DNA from: Margaritifera margaritifera
Lineage: Eukaryota > Mollusca > Bivalvia > Unionida > Margaritiferidae
NCBI GenBank assembly: GCA_029931535.1
Contig: JAQPZY010001675.1
Span: 3,438,001 to 3,502,000, forward strand
Length of the DNA: 64,000 bases
Reading direction: 5' to 3'
Numbering within the stretch: the first letter of the stretch is position 1; every line of letters starts with the position of its first letter. The position numbers and the translations under genes are program-made. The notes below the pieces were generated by a model. It worked only from the letters and a program-made list of their open reading frames with translations. It had not been told where the DNA came from and ran no database searches. Positions 33,435-41,457 of this stretch are shown piece after piece.

Positions 33435-33699
33435 AAACTTGATTTTATCAGTACACGAAAGACAAATTGTACTTAAAGCGTTGAGAGTGGTCATGAAAAT
33501 CAGTGAGGATCCTCCATGTGAAGAAGACTTTCATCACACTTTATCTGTTTATAAAACATTTCAAGAAGTGTGTATTGCTAGTGAGTTACACCAACACCTT
33601 TTCAATTGGAAAGATGTACGACCCTGGAGAAACCTTGGTTTCCAATATTGGCTACAAGAAGTGGCTCAGTTTGCCAAAGATTTGGCAACTTGTCCATAA
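33388..33699 (+). CDS. Hypothetical helical ORF overlapping its neighbours
   Basis: 103 residues from ATG 33,388; an internal ATG at 33,493 lies 63 bp after a TATAAAA (33,430) and would leave 68 residues. Predicted largely helical (SVHERQIVLKALRVVMKISE, FQEVCIASELHQHLFNW). It ends WRNLGFQYWLQEVAQFAKDL. It overlaps the BH1-like ORF by 47 nt and the membrane protein gene by 86 nt in different frames. It could be the continuation of the BH1-like protein after a frameshift. No confident family. Confidence 0.3.
   Translation: MTLCSSSDLVEEEDYKNLILSVHERQIVLKALRVVMKISEDPPCEEDFHHTLSVYKTFQEVCIASELHQHLFNWKDVRPWRNLGFQYWLQEVAQFAKDLATCP
33550..33556 (+). promoter_or_regulatory. TATA box of membrane protein gene
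   Basis: TATAAAA, 64 bp before ATG 33,614, inside the overlapping upstream frame. Confidence 0.5.
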
Positions 33700-34051
33700 G
33701 GGTCCAAAAGTGAAAAAATGGGAACCTCAATGGGAAACCCTGAAAGAAGAAAAAGAAGAAGAAGTACCTGACACCACTGCTGTGGTTCAAATACCTCTTG
33801 AGGAACACAACCCTTCCTTGCCGCCGTCGTCAGAGCATTCTTCTACCAAAACAAAGACGAGCAGAAGAATACCACCACCCCAAGCAGCAGTGTCTGTGTC
33901 TTTCATTACTAGGACACGAAAATATTGTTGTACATTGACTTGTTTAGAGATAACTTTAGGTGTTTTAGTGGTAGTCTTCATTGTGTACGTGTTCATTTTA
34001 ATTGCATATTTTCTCACTAATTCACTTCTTCGTGTTCGTGTAAAGTTGTAA
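33614..34051 (+). CDS. Tail-anchored membrane protein
   Basis: ATG at 33,614 gives 145 residues; the frame is open further upstream but without ATG. Residues ~41-50 are acidic-basic (LKEEKEEE), ~60-95 proline/serine-rich, and a strong hydrophobic span lies at ~111-134 (LGVLVVVFIVYVFILIAYFL) with a short basic tail (LRVRVKL). The topology is that of a tail-anchored protein. It lies between the apoptosis-type genes and the ATPase. It could be the anchor of the upstream BH1-like reading or an independent viral membrane protein. Own TATA 64 bp upstream. Confidence 0.5.
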   Translation: MYDPGETLVSNIGYKKWLSLPKIWQLVHKGPKVKKWEPQWETLKEEKEEEVPDTTAVVQIPLEEHNPSLPPSSEHSSTKTKTSRRIPPPQAAVSVSFITRTRKYCCTLTCLEITLGVLVVVFIVYVFILIAYFLTNSLLRVRVKL

Positions 34052-34114
34052 AAAATATGTTCTTGTTGGTTGGTTGTTTTTTTTTTTAAAAAAAAATAAA
34101 CGTGTATGAAAATG

Positions 34115-34121
34115 TATAAAA
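34115..34121 (+). promoter_or_regulatory. TATA box of the ATPase gene
   Basis: TATAAAA, 54 bp before the ATG at 34,169. Its position rules against the in-frame ATG at 34,106 as the start. Confidence 0.6.
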
Positions 34122-34168
34122 TGTCTTGGGTTTTTTGTCTTCTTCTCAAAAATCTTCTTACCTCAGAC

Positions 34169-34921
34169 ATGGCTACATCATCTTCTTCTACGTCATCTAC
34201 TTCCTCCTCTTCTGTGGTTAAAGTGATTGACGAAAAGTTAGATCGTCCCAGTTGGAATGCTTTGTATCTGTGCCATCCATTTAACATGTTGATTGCTGGA
34301 CCGAGTGGTTCAGGTAAAACCGAATTTGTCAAACGTTTGATCGAACATAAAGCTATTTTGTTCGATCGTCCACCTCAACGTATCGTGTGGTGTTACAAAG
34401 AATGGCAAAAGTCTTACACGTTATTGAAAGAAAGTCAAGGAGAAACCATTTCATTTATAGAAGGCATCCCTCACGAAGACGATGGAATCGTGTCTGACGT
34501 GACTCAAACCCATTTGGTTATTTTTGATGACATGTTAGGAGAAGACGAAGAAGAAATTAAACTTTGGTTTACACGAAAAGGACACCATCGTAATGCTAGT
34601 ATTGTCTACATTACTCAAAATTTATTTCAACAAAGTAAAGCCCATCGAACCATTAGTCTGAATGCTCATTACGTGGTCTTGTTTAAAAGCCCCAGAGACA
34701 AATCTCAAGTACAAGTGTTAGCCAAACAGTTAGGGGCTCCTTGGCTCAATTATGCGTATGACGATGCCACTCGAACCCCTCACGAGTATTTACTCATCGA
34801 CTTAAAACCCACCACTCCTGACTATTTGAGATTTCGTGCCCAATTGTTTCACCCTTGGGGTCAAGAAGGTGGTCCTGTCATTTACACGTCCCCTTCAGCC
34901 CATTTTAAAAAAAAACTATAA
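34169..34921 (+). CDS. Packaging ATPase (A32/FtsK-like)
   Basis: 250 residues from ATG 34,169, chosen because a TATAAAA lies 54 bp upstream, between this and an earlier in-frame ATG. Walker A GPSGSGKT is at ~44-51, Walker B HLVIFDDM at ~115-122, and a sensor-like VYITQN at ~146-151. This is the genome-packaging ATPase of Polintons, adintoviruses and related double-jelly-roll viruses, which pumps DNA into preformed capsids. The serine-rich N-terminus (TSSSSTSSTSSSS) is probably disordered. The frame is intact and of normal length. Its stop codon TAA lies within the TATAAAAA of the next gene. Confidence 0.92.
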   Translation: MATSSSSTSSTSSSSVVKVIDEKLDRPSWNALYLCHPFNMLIAGPSGSGKTEFVKRLIEHKAILFDRPPQRIVWCYKEWQKSYTLLKESQGETISFIEGIPHEDDGIVSDVTQTHLVIFDDMLGEDEEEIKLWFTRKGHHRNASIVYITQNLFQQSKAHRTISLNAHYVVLFKSPRDKSQVQVLAKQLGAPWLNYAYDDATRTPHEYLLIDLKPTTPDYLRFRAQLFHPWGQEGGPVIYTSPSAHFKKKL

Positions 34922-34924
34922 AAA
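34917..34924 (+). promoter_or_regulatory. TATA box overlapping the ATPase stop
   Basis: TATAAAAA, in which TAA (34,919-34,921) is the ATPase stop; 47 bp before ATG 34,964. Confidence 0.6.
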
Positions 34925-34963
34925 CAGCCACTACGTCATTTCTGTCTCACACTCTTTTGAGAG

Positions 34964-35840
34964 ATGGCTTCCTTTCAACCTCATCCTTCGGCTAAATTGA
35001 TTCGTGCCTTGTATGGTATCAGTCGTGAAAAAAATGCACAAGTCCGTGCTCATTTGTTAGAAGCGAGTCTTAAAGAAGTGTTACGATGGTTTACTTTGAC
35101 AGCACGTCAATTACTACAAGGCATCATTCACATCCCTCATCAAACTCAACGTTTTTTTTCAAAGACATAAAGCGGCATTGTCACAACTGGCTGATCCTAG
35201 AATCGATTCACGGACTAAAAAACAAATCATTTTAACTCCTGGTGGAAGTGGTTCTTTAGGAGGGGTCATGATTCGTTCCCTTTTGAAATGGGATCCTAAT
35301 GCCCAAGCCAAAAAACCCAAATCACCCAAAAAGAAGAAAAGTCCTAAAAAGAAGAAAGCCACAAAGAAAAGTCGTGCCAAGAAGAAGAAAACAACACCTA
35401 CCACTAGCACCCGCCGTAAGAGAGGAACTGCTGCAGCCAGGAAAACGTACACCCGCAAGACACCACGACAAACAACCATGACGAGGTCTCTTTCTCCTTC
35501 ATCCCCATCATCTTCACCACCCTTCACGATGATGCCTGCCAAAACAGACTTAAGTCCCGTGTTTCCTAATTTGATGCAAAAATGGAAACCTATTTCAAAA
35601 GTCACCACTTCGGGACCCTCGACGACATCGGCTGATTTGGCCATGGCAGCAGCCACCAACAAAGTACCTTCCCCTAAAACCAAAGTCCAAGAAAGAACTG
35701 GTATCTTACAAAGTTTACTGGATTTATCCAAAGAAGAATTGACTAGATTTATTCCTTTGAAAACACCTCAACGTCGAGTGAGGCCTGTCATTAAGTTGGT
35801 ACGTCGTGCAGACAATCAGTGGAGACGTATTCCAGTATAA
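34964..35840 (+). pseudogene. Basic virion core-type protein, frameshifted at T8
   Basis: ATG 34,964 opens 68 codons (MASFQPHPSAKLIRALYGIS) that stop at 35,170, just after an 8-T run (35,152-35,159). One fewer T would carry the frame into the following open stretch, which lacks an ATG start of its own (first codon TTG at 35,178) and continues 220 codons to 35,840. That second part holds a strongly basic region (KSPKKKKSPKKKKATKKSRA), a basic/serine-rich linker and a C-terminal domain ending WRRIPV. The composition is that of a DNA-condensing core protein. Either a real 1-nt insertion, a base-call error or slippage during expression explains it. No catalytic motif is seen. Confidence 0.6.
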
Positions 35841-35842
35841 AA
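35836..35842 (+). promoter_or_regulatory. TATA box overlapping upstream stop
   Basis: TATAAAA containing the TAA stop (35,838-35,840) of the core-type gene; 55 bp before ATG 35,891. Confidence 0.6.
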
Positions 35843-35890
35843 TAGAAGGGTACCCTGCCAGAGACTTCAGACTTACTCCTCACCTCTAAG

Positions 35891-36325
35891 ATGGCTCCCA
35901 AACGTGCACACCACAACTACCTCCACCAAAAAAAGAAGAAAAGTAAAACCACCAAAAAAGGACGACTTCCCCCTCGTCTAGCCAAACATTGGGATGTCTT
36001 GTCTGTCTTGACCAAATCCAATCCTCCCATGCGAAAACAACTCATTCAAACAGCTCCCAAAGAAATCATCGATACCGTGTGTGAATGTTGTTTGAACGTT
36101 TTGAAAGGAACGGTACCTTTGTCCAAGATACATAAACAAAAATTAGGGAAACATCGGAATGTTCTTCGTCAAATGGTAAAAAAGAAAATACCTCTTCAAC
36201 AAAAGAAAAAAATGTTGGTGCAACGAGGAGGATTTCTACCTTTGCTGTTAGGACCGTTGTTAAAAATAGCAGCTCCTTTGTTAGGAACGATTGCTGAACC
36301 GCTTTTAGGAGGTGTCATGCGATAA
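35891..36325 (+). CDS. Small basic virion protein, conserved in Polintons
   Basis: 144 residues. A lysine-rich N-terminus (LHQKKKKSKTTKKGRLPPRL) is followed by a helical domain with two cysteines (DTVCECCLNVLKGTVPLS) at ~60-80, more basic sequence, and a C-terminal hydrophobic glycine-rich segment (GGFLPLLLGPLLKIAAPLLG) at ~114-143. Proteins of this layout are common in animal Polintons and recall adenovirus core/pX-type peptides; a role in DNA condensation or capsid interior is likely but not proven. Intact; TATA 55 bp upstream. Confidence 0.65.
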   Translation: MAPKRAHHNYLHQKKKKSKTTKKGRLPPRLAKHWDVLSVLTKSNPPMRKQLIQTAPKEIIDTVCECCLNVLKGTVPLSKIHKQKLGKHRNVLRQMVKKKIPLQQKKKMLVQRGGFLPLLLGPLLKIAAPLLGTIAEPLLGGVMR

Positions 36326-36339
36326 CCAAAAAAAAAGAA

Positions 36340-36347
36340 GATAAAAA
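36340..36347 (+). promoter_or_regulatory. TATA-like element
   Basis: GATAAAAA, 57-58 bp before ATG 36,398; a one-base variant of the motif seen before the other genes. Confidence 0.35.
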
Positions 36348-36397
36348 GGACCAACCTTCTCTGAAAAGACCACACCTTTTTGGTACCTTTGGATGAA

Positions 36398-37054
36398 ATG
36401 GAAGGACAAAAACTGACTTTAGTACCTTACAAACGATGGATGGAATTTCATCGTTGGAACGAAAAACGGATACCTCATTTACCACCCAATCCTAATCTCA
36501 ACGAAATGTCTCAGTTACAACAAGAAATACAATCCCTGATGGAACGAAGCGATTTGTCAGAAGCAGAAAAATCGCAACGGTACGGTCAACTTTTACAACG
36601 TCTACAACTCTTTCACCAAAAAGCTGTAGACGAAACAGCTCCACCCACTCTGAGAGATTTTAAGACGATGATGAAAAGCGAACCTAAAGTGACCACCACT
36701 AAAACAGACACCGGTACGGGGACGACAGAAGACAAAGAGCTTCGAGAAGTTTTTCAAACTCCGTCTGCTGGCATACCTAGTGAAATTGCAGCTTCCTTCT
36801 TGACACCCTCACCTACTCCACATCGAGAAGCCATGAAAGCTTGGGTTCATAAGAAGATGTCCACTCCTTCTTCAGCAGAAGAAAAAAAGAAAGACAGCAA
36901 GACTGAAGTGAAAAAAGACACCACCAAGAAGAAACCTACCATCATTACCCCTTCTTCACTACCCACTCCTGTGGCTCGTCGAACGCGTCAAGCCGCTTCG
37001 TCCAAACCTCACGACACTCAAAGTAGTAGCATCGAACAGTGGGTAACTTATTGA
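36398..37054 (+). CDS. Helical/basic structural protein, Polinton-conserved
   Basis: 218 residues from ATG 36,398 (the frame is open a little upstream but without ATG). It begins MEGQKLTLVPYKRWMEFHRW. A helical, probably coiled segment at ~34-75 (EMSQLQQEIQSLMERSDLSE and RYGQLLQRLQLF) is followed by a T/K-rich linker, a conserved-looking IPSEIAASFLTPSP, and a long basic, low-complexity tail ending WVTY. Polintons commonly carry such a gene next to the integrase; its function is not known, and a scaffold or capsid-associated role is a guess. The stop is six bases before the integrase ATG, so the two may share a transcript. Confidence 0.55.
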   Translation: MEGQKLTLVPYKRWMEFHRWNEKRIPHLPPNPNLNEMSQLQQEIQSLMERSDLSEAEKSQRYGQLLQRLQLFHQKAVDETAPPTLRDFKTMMKSEPKVTTTKTDTGTGTTEDKELREVFQTPSAGIPSEIAASFLTPSPTPHREAMKAWVHKKMSTPSSAEEKKKDSKTEVKKDTTKKKPTIITPSSLPTPVARRTRQAASSKPHDTQSSSIEQWVTY

Positions 37055-37060
37055 GGAATC

Positions 37061-38179
37061 ATGGAGAAACTTTTAGCTACCATTTATTACAATCCTGGTC
37101 ATGCTGCTGGTTACGGAGGAGTTCAAAAATTATATCGAGCTGCTAAAAGTAAATTGAAAAGTGTTCGTTTGCCCGAAGTACGACGATGGTTACAAGAACA
37201 ATCGACGTACACGTTACACAAACCCATTCGACGTAAATTTTCTAGAAGTGCAACTCAAGTGGAAGGTATCGATCATCAATGGCAAGCCGATTTAGCCGAC
37301 GTCTCTCATTTAGCCACTTACAATCGTGGCCACAAATATTTGTTTTGTGTCATCGACGTGTTTTCCAAATTTGCTTGGGTCGTGCCTTTGACCTCTAAAA
37401 GCAGTGCCGAATTGGTACGTGCCTTAAAATTGGTCTTGAAACAAAGTGGACGCCAACCTTTACGATGGCAAACTGACAAAGGCACCGAATTTCTAAATCA
37501 AGCTTTTCAAAAAGAATTGAAACAAAGACAAATTCATTTTTTTACTACCGAAAATCCTGAAACCAAAGCCAGTTTCGTGGAACGATTTCAAAGAACTTTG
37601 AAAGAACGCATGTGGAAATATTTTACACATCAACATACTCTCAAGTACATCGACGTGTTACCCCGTTTGGTCAAAGCGTACAATCAATCGTACCATCGTA
37701 GCATCGGATGTGCCCCCGAAGAGGTCAGCCCTGAAAACGAAGTGACCGTGTTTGATAAATTATTTGGTTCACCCGAGAAGAAAAAAAGTAGAAGAAAAAC
37801 CTTGTTGGAGTTAAAGACGGGAGATTGGGTTCGCATCGGAAAAACCAAACGTACTTTTGACAAAGGTTATTTACCCAACTGGACCACCGAATTGTTTCGT
37901 GTCACTACCCCCGTCCGTGGACGTAATCCTCCCGTCTATAAATTGGAAGACATGCACGGTGAAGTACTCAAAGGAACATTTTACTTGCCTGAGTTACAAC
38001 GAGTGACCAAAAAAGAAGACACCTTGTACGACATTGAAAGCATTCTCGAACAAAGAACACGCAAAGTAGGCAAACGTCAAGTAGAAGAAGTCAAAGTACT
38101 TTGGAAAGGATATCCACCTAGTTTTGATTCTTGGATTGCTGCTTCTCAAGTCGTCGACTATAAAAAGAAAAAGAAGTAA
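37061..38179 (+). CDS. Retroviral-type integrase with chromodomain
   Basis: 372 residues, intact. An N-terminal part (~1-65, YYNPGHAAGYGGVQKLYRAA) precedes the rve core: Asp77 in WQADLADV, Asp139 in WQTDKGTEF and Glu174 in SFVERFQ give the D,D(34)E triad. An SH3-like region follows (~255-310, LELKTGDWVRIGK) and a C-terminal chromodomain (~325-368, YDIESILEQR ... VLWKGYPPSFDSW). Polinton integrase cuts and joins the element ends and produces the 6-bp duplication seen here. The chromodomain may steer insertion to modified chromatin. Its last codons contain the TATAAAAA for the next gene. Confidence 0.95.
   Translation: MEKLLATIYYNPGHAAGYGGVQKLYRAAKSKLKSVRLPEVRRWLQEQSTYTLHKPIRRKFSRSATQVEGIDHQWQADLADVSHLATYNRGHKYLFCVIDVFSKFAWVVPLTSKSSAELVRALKLVLKQSGRQPLRWQTDKGTEFLNQAFQKELKQRQIHFFTTENPETKASFVERFQRTLKERMWKYFTHQHTLKYIDVLPRLVKAYNQSYHRSIGCAPEEVSPENEVTVFDKLFGSPEKKKSRRKTLLELKTGDWVRIGKTKRTFDKGYLPNWTTELFRVTTPVRGRNPPVYKLEDMHGEVLKGTFYLPELQRVTKKEDTLYDIESILEQRTRKVGKRQVEEVKVLWKGYPPSFDSWIAASQVVDYKKKKK
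38159..38166 (+). promoter_or_regulatory. TATA-like motif in integrase 3' end
   Basis: TATAAAAA encoding part of DYKKKKK, 30 bp before ATG 38,189, the shortest spacing in the element. Confidence 0.45.
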
Positions 38180-38188
38180 CTCAACAAG

Positions 38189-38632
38189 ATGCCATTCAAC
38201 ACAGCAGCAACCCAGACTTCAACGACTCCTTCACAGAGTTCTTCTCTTCAAGAATTACAAAAACAACCGCTTTGGGTGTGGTGCGGAGAACGTGTGCCTA
38301 AAAATCAAATTGTCTTTTTCTGCCAAATTTTTGTAGTGTATTGTGTCATCGGAGCAGCTATTGCCAATTTGAGTTTACAACAAGGAGACAAACAATTGTG
38401 GACCATTTTACTTAGCAGTTGCATCGGTTATCTTTTACCCAGTCCCTCTTTGAAATTTACGACGGACAACAGCAGCCATAGCAACAACCACGCTAGTTCG
38501 ACCAACGCCAGTTCACCTTCTTCTTCGTCCAGTCACCACCACAATACCAATTCTCTTTTGGAACCTTTTGAACATCATTCTTCTGTTCACTTGAGTGACT
38601 CCTCGGACACCAGAACCACCTTAGAACTATGA
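38189..38632 (+). CDS. Two-span membrane protein, Polinton-conserved
   Basis: 147 residues. A polar start is followed by hydrophobic spans at ~43-64 (IVFFCQIFVVYCVIGAAIAN) and ~70-88 (LWTILLSSCIGYLLPSP), then a serine/histidine-rich tail. Such a small membrane protein commonly precedes the minor capsid gene in animal Polintons. Its function is unknown; envelope or internal membrane association is a guess. The ATGA overlap with the next gene (38,629-38,632) suggests coupled or read-through translation on one mRNA. Confidence 0.6.
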   Translation: MPFNTAATQTSTTPSQSSSLQELQKQPLWVWCGERVPKNQIVFFCQIFVVYCVIGAAIANLSLQQGDKQLWTILLSSCIGYLLPSPSLKFTTDNSSHSNNHASSTNASSPSSSSSHHHNTNSLLEPFEHHSSVHLSDSSDTRTTLEL

Positions 38633-39594
38633 ATGACCAATTTTATTTAACTTTACCCAGTGACAGTTCCATGGATGTGTTTCCCAACAACAAATTATGT
38701 TGTTTCACGGCCAAATTACCTCAGGCCTTCCAATTGGATCACGACGCTCATTGGGAAGTGGCTTTGGTAGAAATCATTTATCCTATGCAAATCAAGAATG
38801 TGTCTGGAAATCAAACCATTTTTGACGTAGCAATCTATAACGAAAAAGTGCAAAAAGAGTTGGATGCTCATGATCCTGAAATTGGGAAAAAAATGAGTTC
38901 AAAAACTGACAATACTCCCTACTCGACCTATCGCATGAGAATTCCTGAAGGGTATTATTTTAGTGCTCAACATTTGGTGGAGACGATTGTGGCCGTCTTC
39001 GAAACCCAATTTGGCAAAGCCTTGGAAAAAAACCAAAAATGGGTAGAGATCAAATACCATCCTGTGGCACGCCGTTTCCTCTTGCAATTTTTGAAAGGGC
39101 ATGAGGGAAAGCCATTCGACGAGAAAGAAGACAAACACCTACCCGCGCACGAAAGAAAATTCATGACCATCGGTTTTTCTGCTGGGTTGTTTGATATTTT
39201 GGGTGGAAATAAAAAGTATCATGGTGAACGAACAATCCACACCAACACAGATTTCGGAGAGGCTTTTCGCACCCCTATCGAATTGAACGTTGGACTGAAT
39301 TTAATGTTTGTGTACTCCGATGTGGTGGAGTACAACGTGGTGGGCCACACAGCTGCTCCCTTACTGAGAGTCTTTCCTTTCAAAGTGGATACTGCTGCTG
39401 GCGCGTACGAAGAAGGTGGAAACACGTTTCACGTTCACCGTGAATTTGTACATCCTCATTATCTTCCAGTCAGTAAATCGTATTTTGACAGTGTCAACAT
39501 TAGTATAAAAGGAGATTTGGGACAAGATGTGCCATTCATTGACAAAGGAAAAGTCACGGTGAAACTACATTTTCGAAAAAAACAAGTTCTCTAA
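38629..39594 (+). CDS. Minor capsid protein (penton, single jelly-roll)
   Basis: 321 residues, intact. It starts MNDQFYLTLPSDSSMDVFPN, and the LPSxxSM..FPxN and WEVALVEIIYP phrases are hallmarks of the Polinton minor capsid (penton) protein. A beta-rich body follows, with a central K/E-rich loop (~165-185, HEGKPFDEKEDKHLPAHER). In the virion it would form pentamers at the vertices. Normal length, no lesions. ATG overlaps the upstream TGA by 4 nt. Confidence 0.85.
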   Translation: MNDQFYLTLPSDSSMDVFPNNKLCCFTAKLPQAFQLDHDAHWEVALVEIIYPMQIKNVSGNQTIFDVAIYNEKVQKELDAHDPEIGKKMSSKTDNTPYSTYRMRIPEGYYFSAQHLVETIVAVFETQFGKALEKNQKWVEIKYHPVARRFLLQFLKGHEGKPFDEKEDKHLPAHERKFMTIGFSAGLFDILGGNKKYHGERTIHTNTDFGEAFRTPIELNVGLNLMFVYSDVVEYNVVGHTAAPLLRVFPFKVDTAAGAYEEGGNTFHVHREFVHPHYLPVSKSYFDSVNISIKGDLGQDVPFIDKGKVTVKLHFRKKQVL

Positions 39595-39621
39595 CGAATT
39601 GTAACTGACCCAAACAAAAAA

Positions 39622-40077
39622 ATGTATCCAGTGTACCAAGGAGTGACTCGACAACGAGGACATGGTTTAGGAGATATGTTAAAATCAGCATTTCGGACGG
39701 TAGCTCCTATTTTGAAACCGATGGTGACTCGAGGATTTCATGCCTTAAAAGATGCTGCTTTGACACAAGGAAAAGAATTTTTGCAAAATGTCCTCATCGA
39801 TAAACAAAATCCAAAAGAAGCCTTTATGAGAGCAGGCAAAAATGTGTTGATGACCACTGGTAAAGATCTTTTAGGTCTCCAAGAAAATCCTATAAATACG
39901 CTTCACGCTTCAGACCCTGGCATTACTTCTTCCTCCACTTCACAGCAAGGACAAGGTAGAAAGAGACGACGACATCGAAATCCCTTCAAAGTTCATAAAA
40001 GAACACACGGCAGTAGTTCCAGAAAGAATAAGAAAAGAAGAAGAACCGTCAGAGAATTAGATGTGTTTGATTATTAA
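39622..40077 (+). CDS. pVI/pX-like minor virion protein
   Basis: 151 residues. GHGLGDMLKSAFRTVAPILK near the N-terminus is an amphipathic helix with a GxGLG lead; more helices follow to ~90, and a very basic C-terminus (KRRRHRNPFKVHKRTHGSSS). This resembles Polinton proteins compared with adenovirus pVI or pX, which work inside the capsid and, for pVI, on membranes. A function here is inferred from layout and position between the penton and major capsid genes. ATG follows an A-rich leader (CAAACAAAAAA). Confidence 0.6.
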   Translation: MYPVYQGVTRQRGHGLGDMLKSAFRTVAPILKPMVTRGFHALKDAALTQGKEFLQNVLIDKQNPKEAFMRAGKNVLMTTGKDLLGLQENPINTLHASDPGITSSSTSQQGQGRKRRRHRNPFKVHKRTHGSSSRKNKKRRRTVRELDVFDY

Positions 40078-40089
40078 CTGTGAAAAAAA

Positions 40090-41442
40090 ATGATGCACCG
40101 AGATTCTTGCGAATGTACCAAGTCAGAACTGGATATGTTTTCTATGCCTCCCACCATGATGACGATGCAAGAATCCCAATGGGTGGAACTTCGTCCTGTA
40201 TCGTCTTTGACGGAATCAGCTCCTATCGAATTTGAAATCAAAGGACAAACCGAAGATTACATCGATCTGAATAACAGTTACTTGTACCTGAAACTTCAAG
40301 TACAAAAAAATGACAACACCCTTCCTGGGGAAGCTGCCCGAGTGGCACCCGTCAATAATTTCATGCATTCCGTGTTCAGCGGAGTAGATTTGTACTTGAA
40401 TAACAAACTGGTCAGCAGCAGTTTGGATACTTACCCTTACCGTGCTTATTTGGAAAATCTCTTGACGTACGGAAAAGAAGCCAAGAACACTCATCTGGAT
40501 GCTTCGGTGGTCTGGAAACCTGACACCTCGGAAAAGTTCAACGACACAGAGCTGTCAGTACCGGCGAAGACTTCTGCTAATGATGGTGATCCTATAATTC
40601 CAGCAGTCCCTCACAATGTGGGATTTAACGACCGTCGAAAGAAAATCAGACGAAGTTTAGAACTGATGGATCGTTTGCATTTGGACATGTGGTTGCAAGA
40701 CAAGTATTTGTTGAACGGAGTAGATGTACGCCTGAGACTGAATCACAGTAGTGCCGCCTTCCATTTGATGGCTCATGCTAACGAGTGGAAAACCAAAATC
40801 CAAGAAGCCAAACTTTACGTGCGACGTGTAGAAGTCTTACCAAAAGTAGCCAATGACATCAGTCAATCCTTGAGCAGAACCACTGCTAAGTATCCTGTGC
40901 GACGAGTGGAAGTGAAAACCTTTACCATAGCCGCTGGACTCTGATCCAAAGTCGAAGATCACATCTTCCAAGGACAGCTCCCCAAACGCTTGCTGATTGG
41001 CATCGTCAGTAATGCAGCCCTCAACGGAGTCCACGATCAGAATCCGTTCGAGTTTAAACACTACAACGTCTCCAAGATAGAAGTCAGTCGAGATGGCAAG
41101 ACCTTGTGTACCAGACCTTTTGAACCTAACTTTAGCGACGGCCATAAAAATTACTTGCGATCTTACCTGAGCCTGTTTGAAGCCACAGGACAGTTAGGTA
41201 CCAACACCAGCCACGGCATTTCGTACGAGGATTATGCAGGAGGGTATGCCTTGTGGGGATTTGATTTCACTCCTGACCAAGGCAGCGATGAAGGACATTT
41301 CCACCCTATAAAATCAGGCCCACTTCGTGTGGAACTTCAGTTTGCAGATCCTCTACCCGACACAGTGAACGTCGTCTTGTATGCAGAATTTGATAATACT
41401 CTAGAGATCAACAGTTTGAGAGAAGTGATTCTAGACTATTAG
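40090..41442 (+). pseudogene. Major capsid protein (double jelly-roll) with in-frame TGA
   Basis: One reading frame of 451 codons before the stop codon, from ATG 40,090 to TAG 41,440-41,442, interrupted by a single TGA at 40,942-40,944 (after residue 284). Upstream landmarks: PIEFEIKGQTEDYIDLNNSY, a loop with VDLYLNNKLVSSS and TYPYRAYLENLL. Downstream: FKHYNVSKIEVSRDGKT and NVVLYAEFDNTLEINS. These are the signatures of the Polinton hexon-like capsid protein. The stop falls between the two jelly-roll parts, so the truncated product could not trimerise normally. The rest shows no frameshift, so the lesion is young. Sequencing error or suppression of TGA cannot be excluded. Confidence 0.88.
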
Positions 41443-41457
41443 AAGAAGAAAAAAAAG

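Noticed and set aside
34106..34168. Upstream ATG as the ATPase start
   Set aside because: A TATAAAA lies at 34,115-34,121, downstream of that ATG, with normal spacing to ATG 34,169.
37061..38179. Ty3/gypsy-type retrotransposon, suggested by integrase plus chromodomain
   Set aside because: No reverse transcriptase, gag or LTR; capsid, ATPase and protease genes and the 6-bp duplication identify a Polinton.
40942..40944. TGA as a selenocysteine codon or programmed read-through in the capsid gene
   Set aside because: No supporting structure or conservation can be judged here, and other lesions in the element favour simple decay; kept only as an alternative in the finding.
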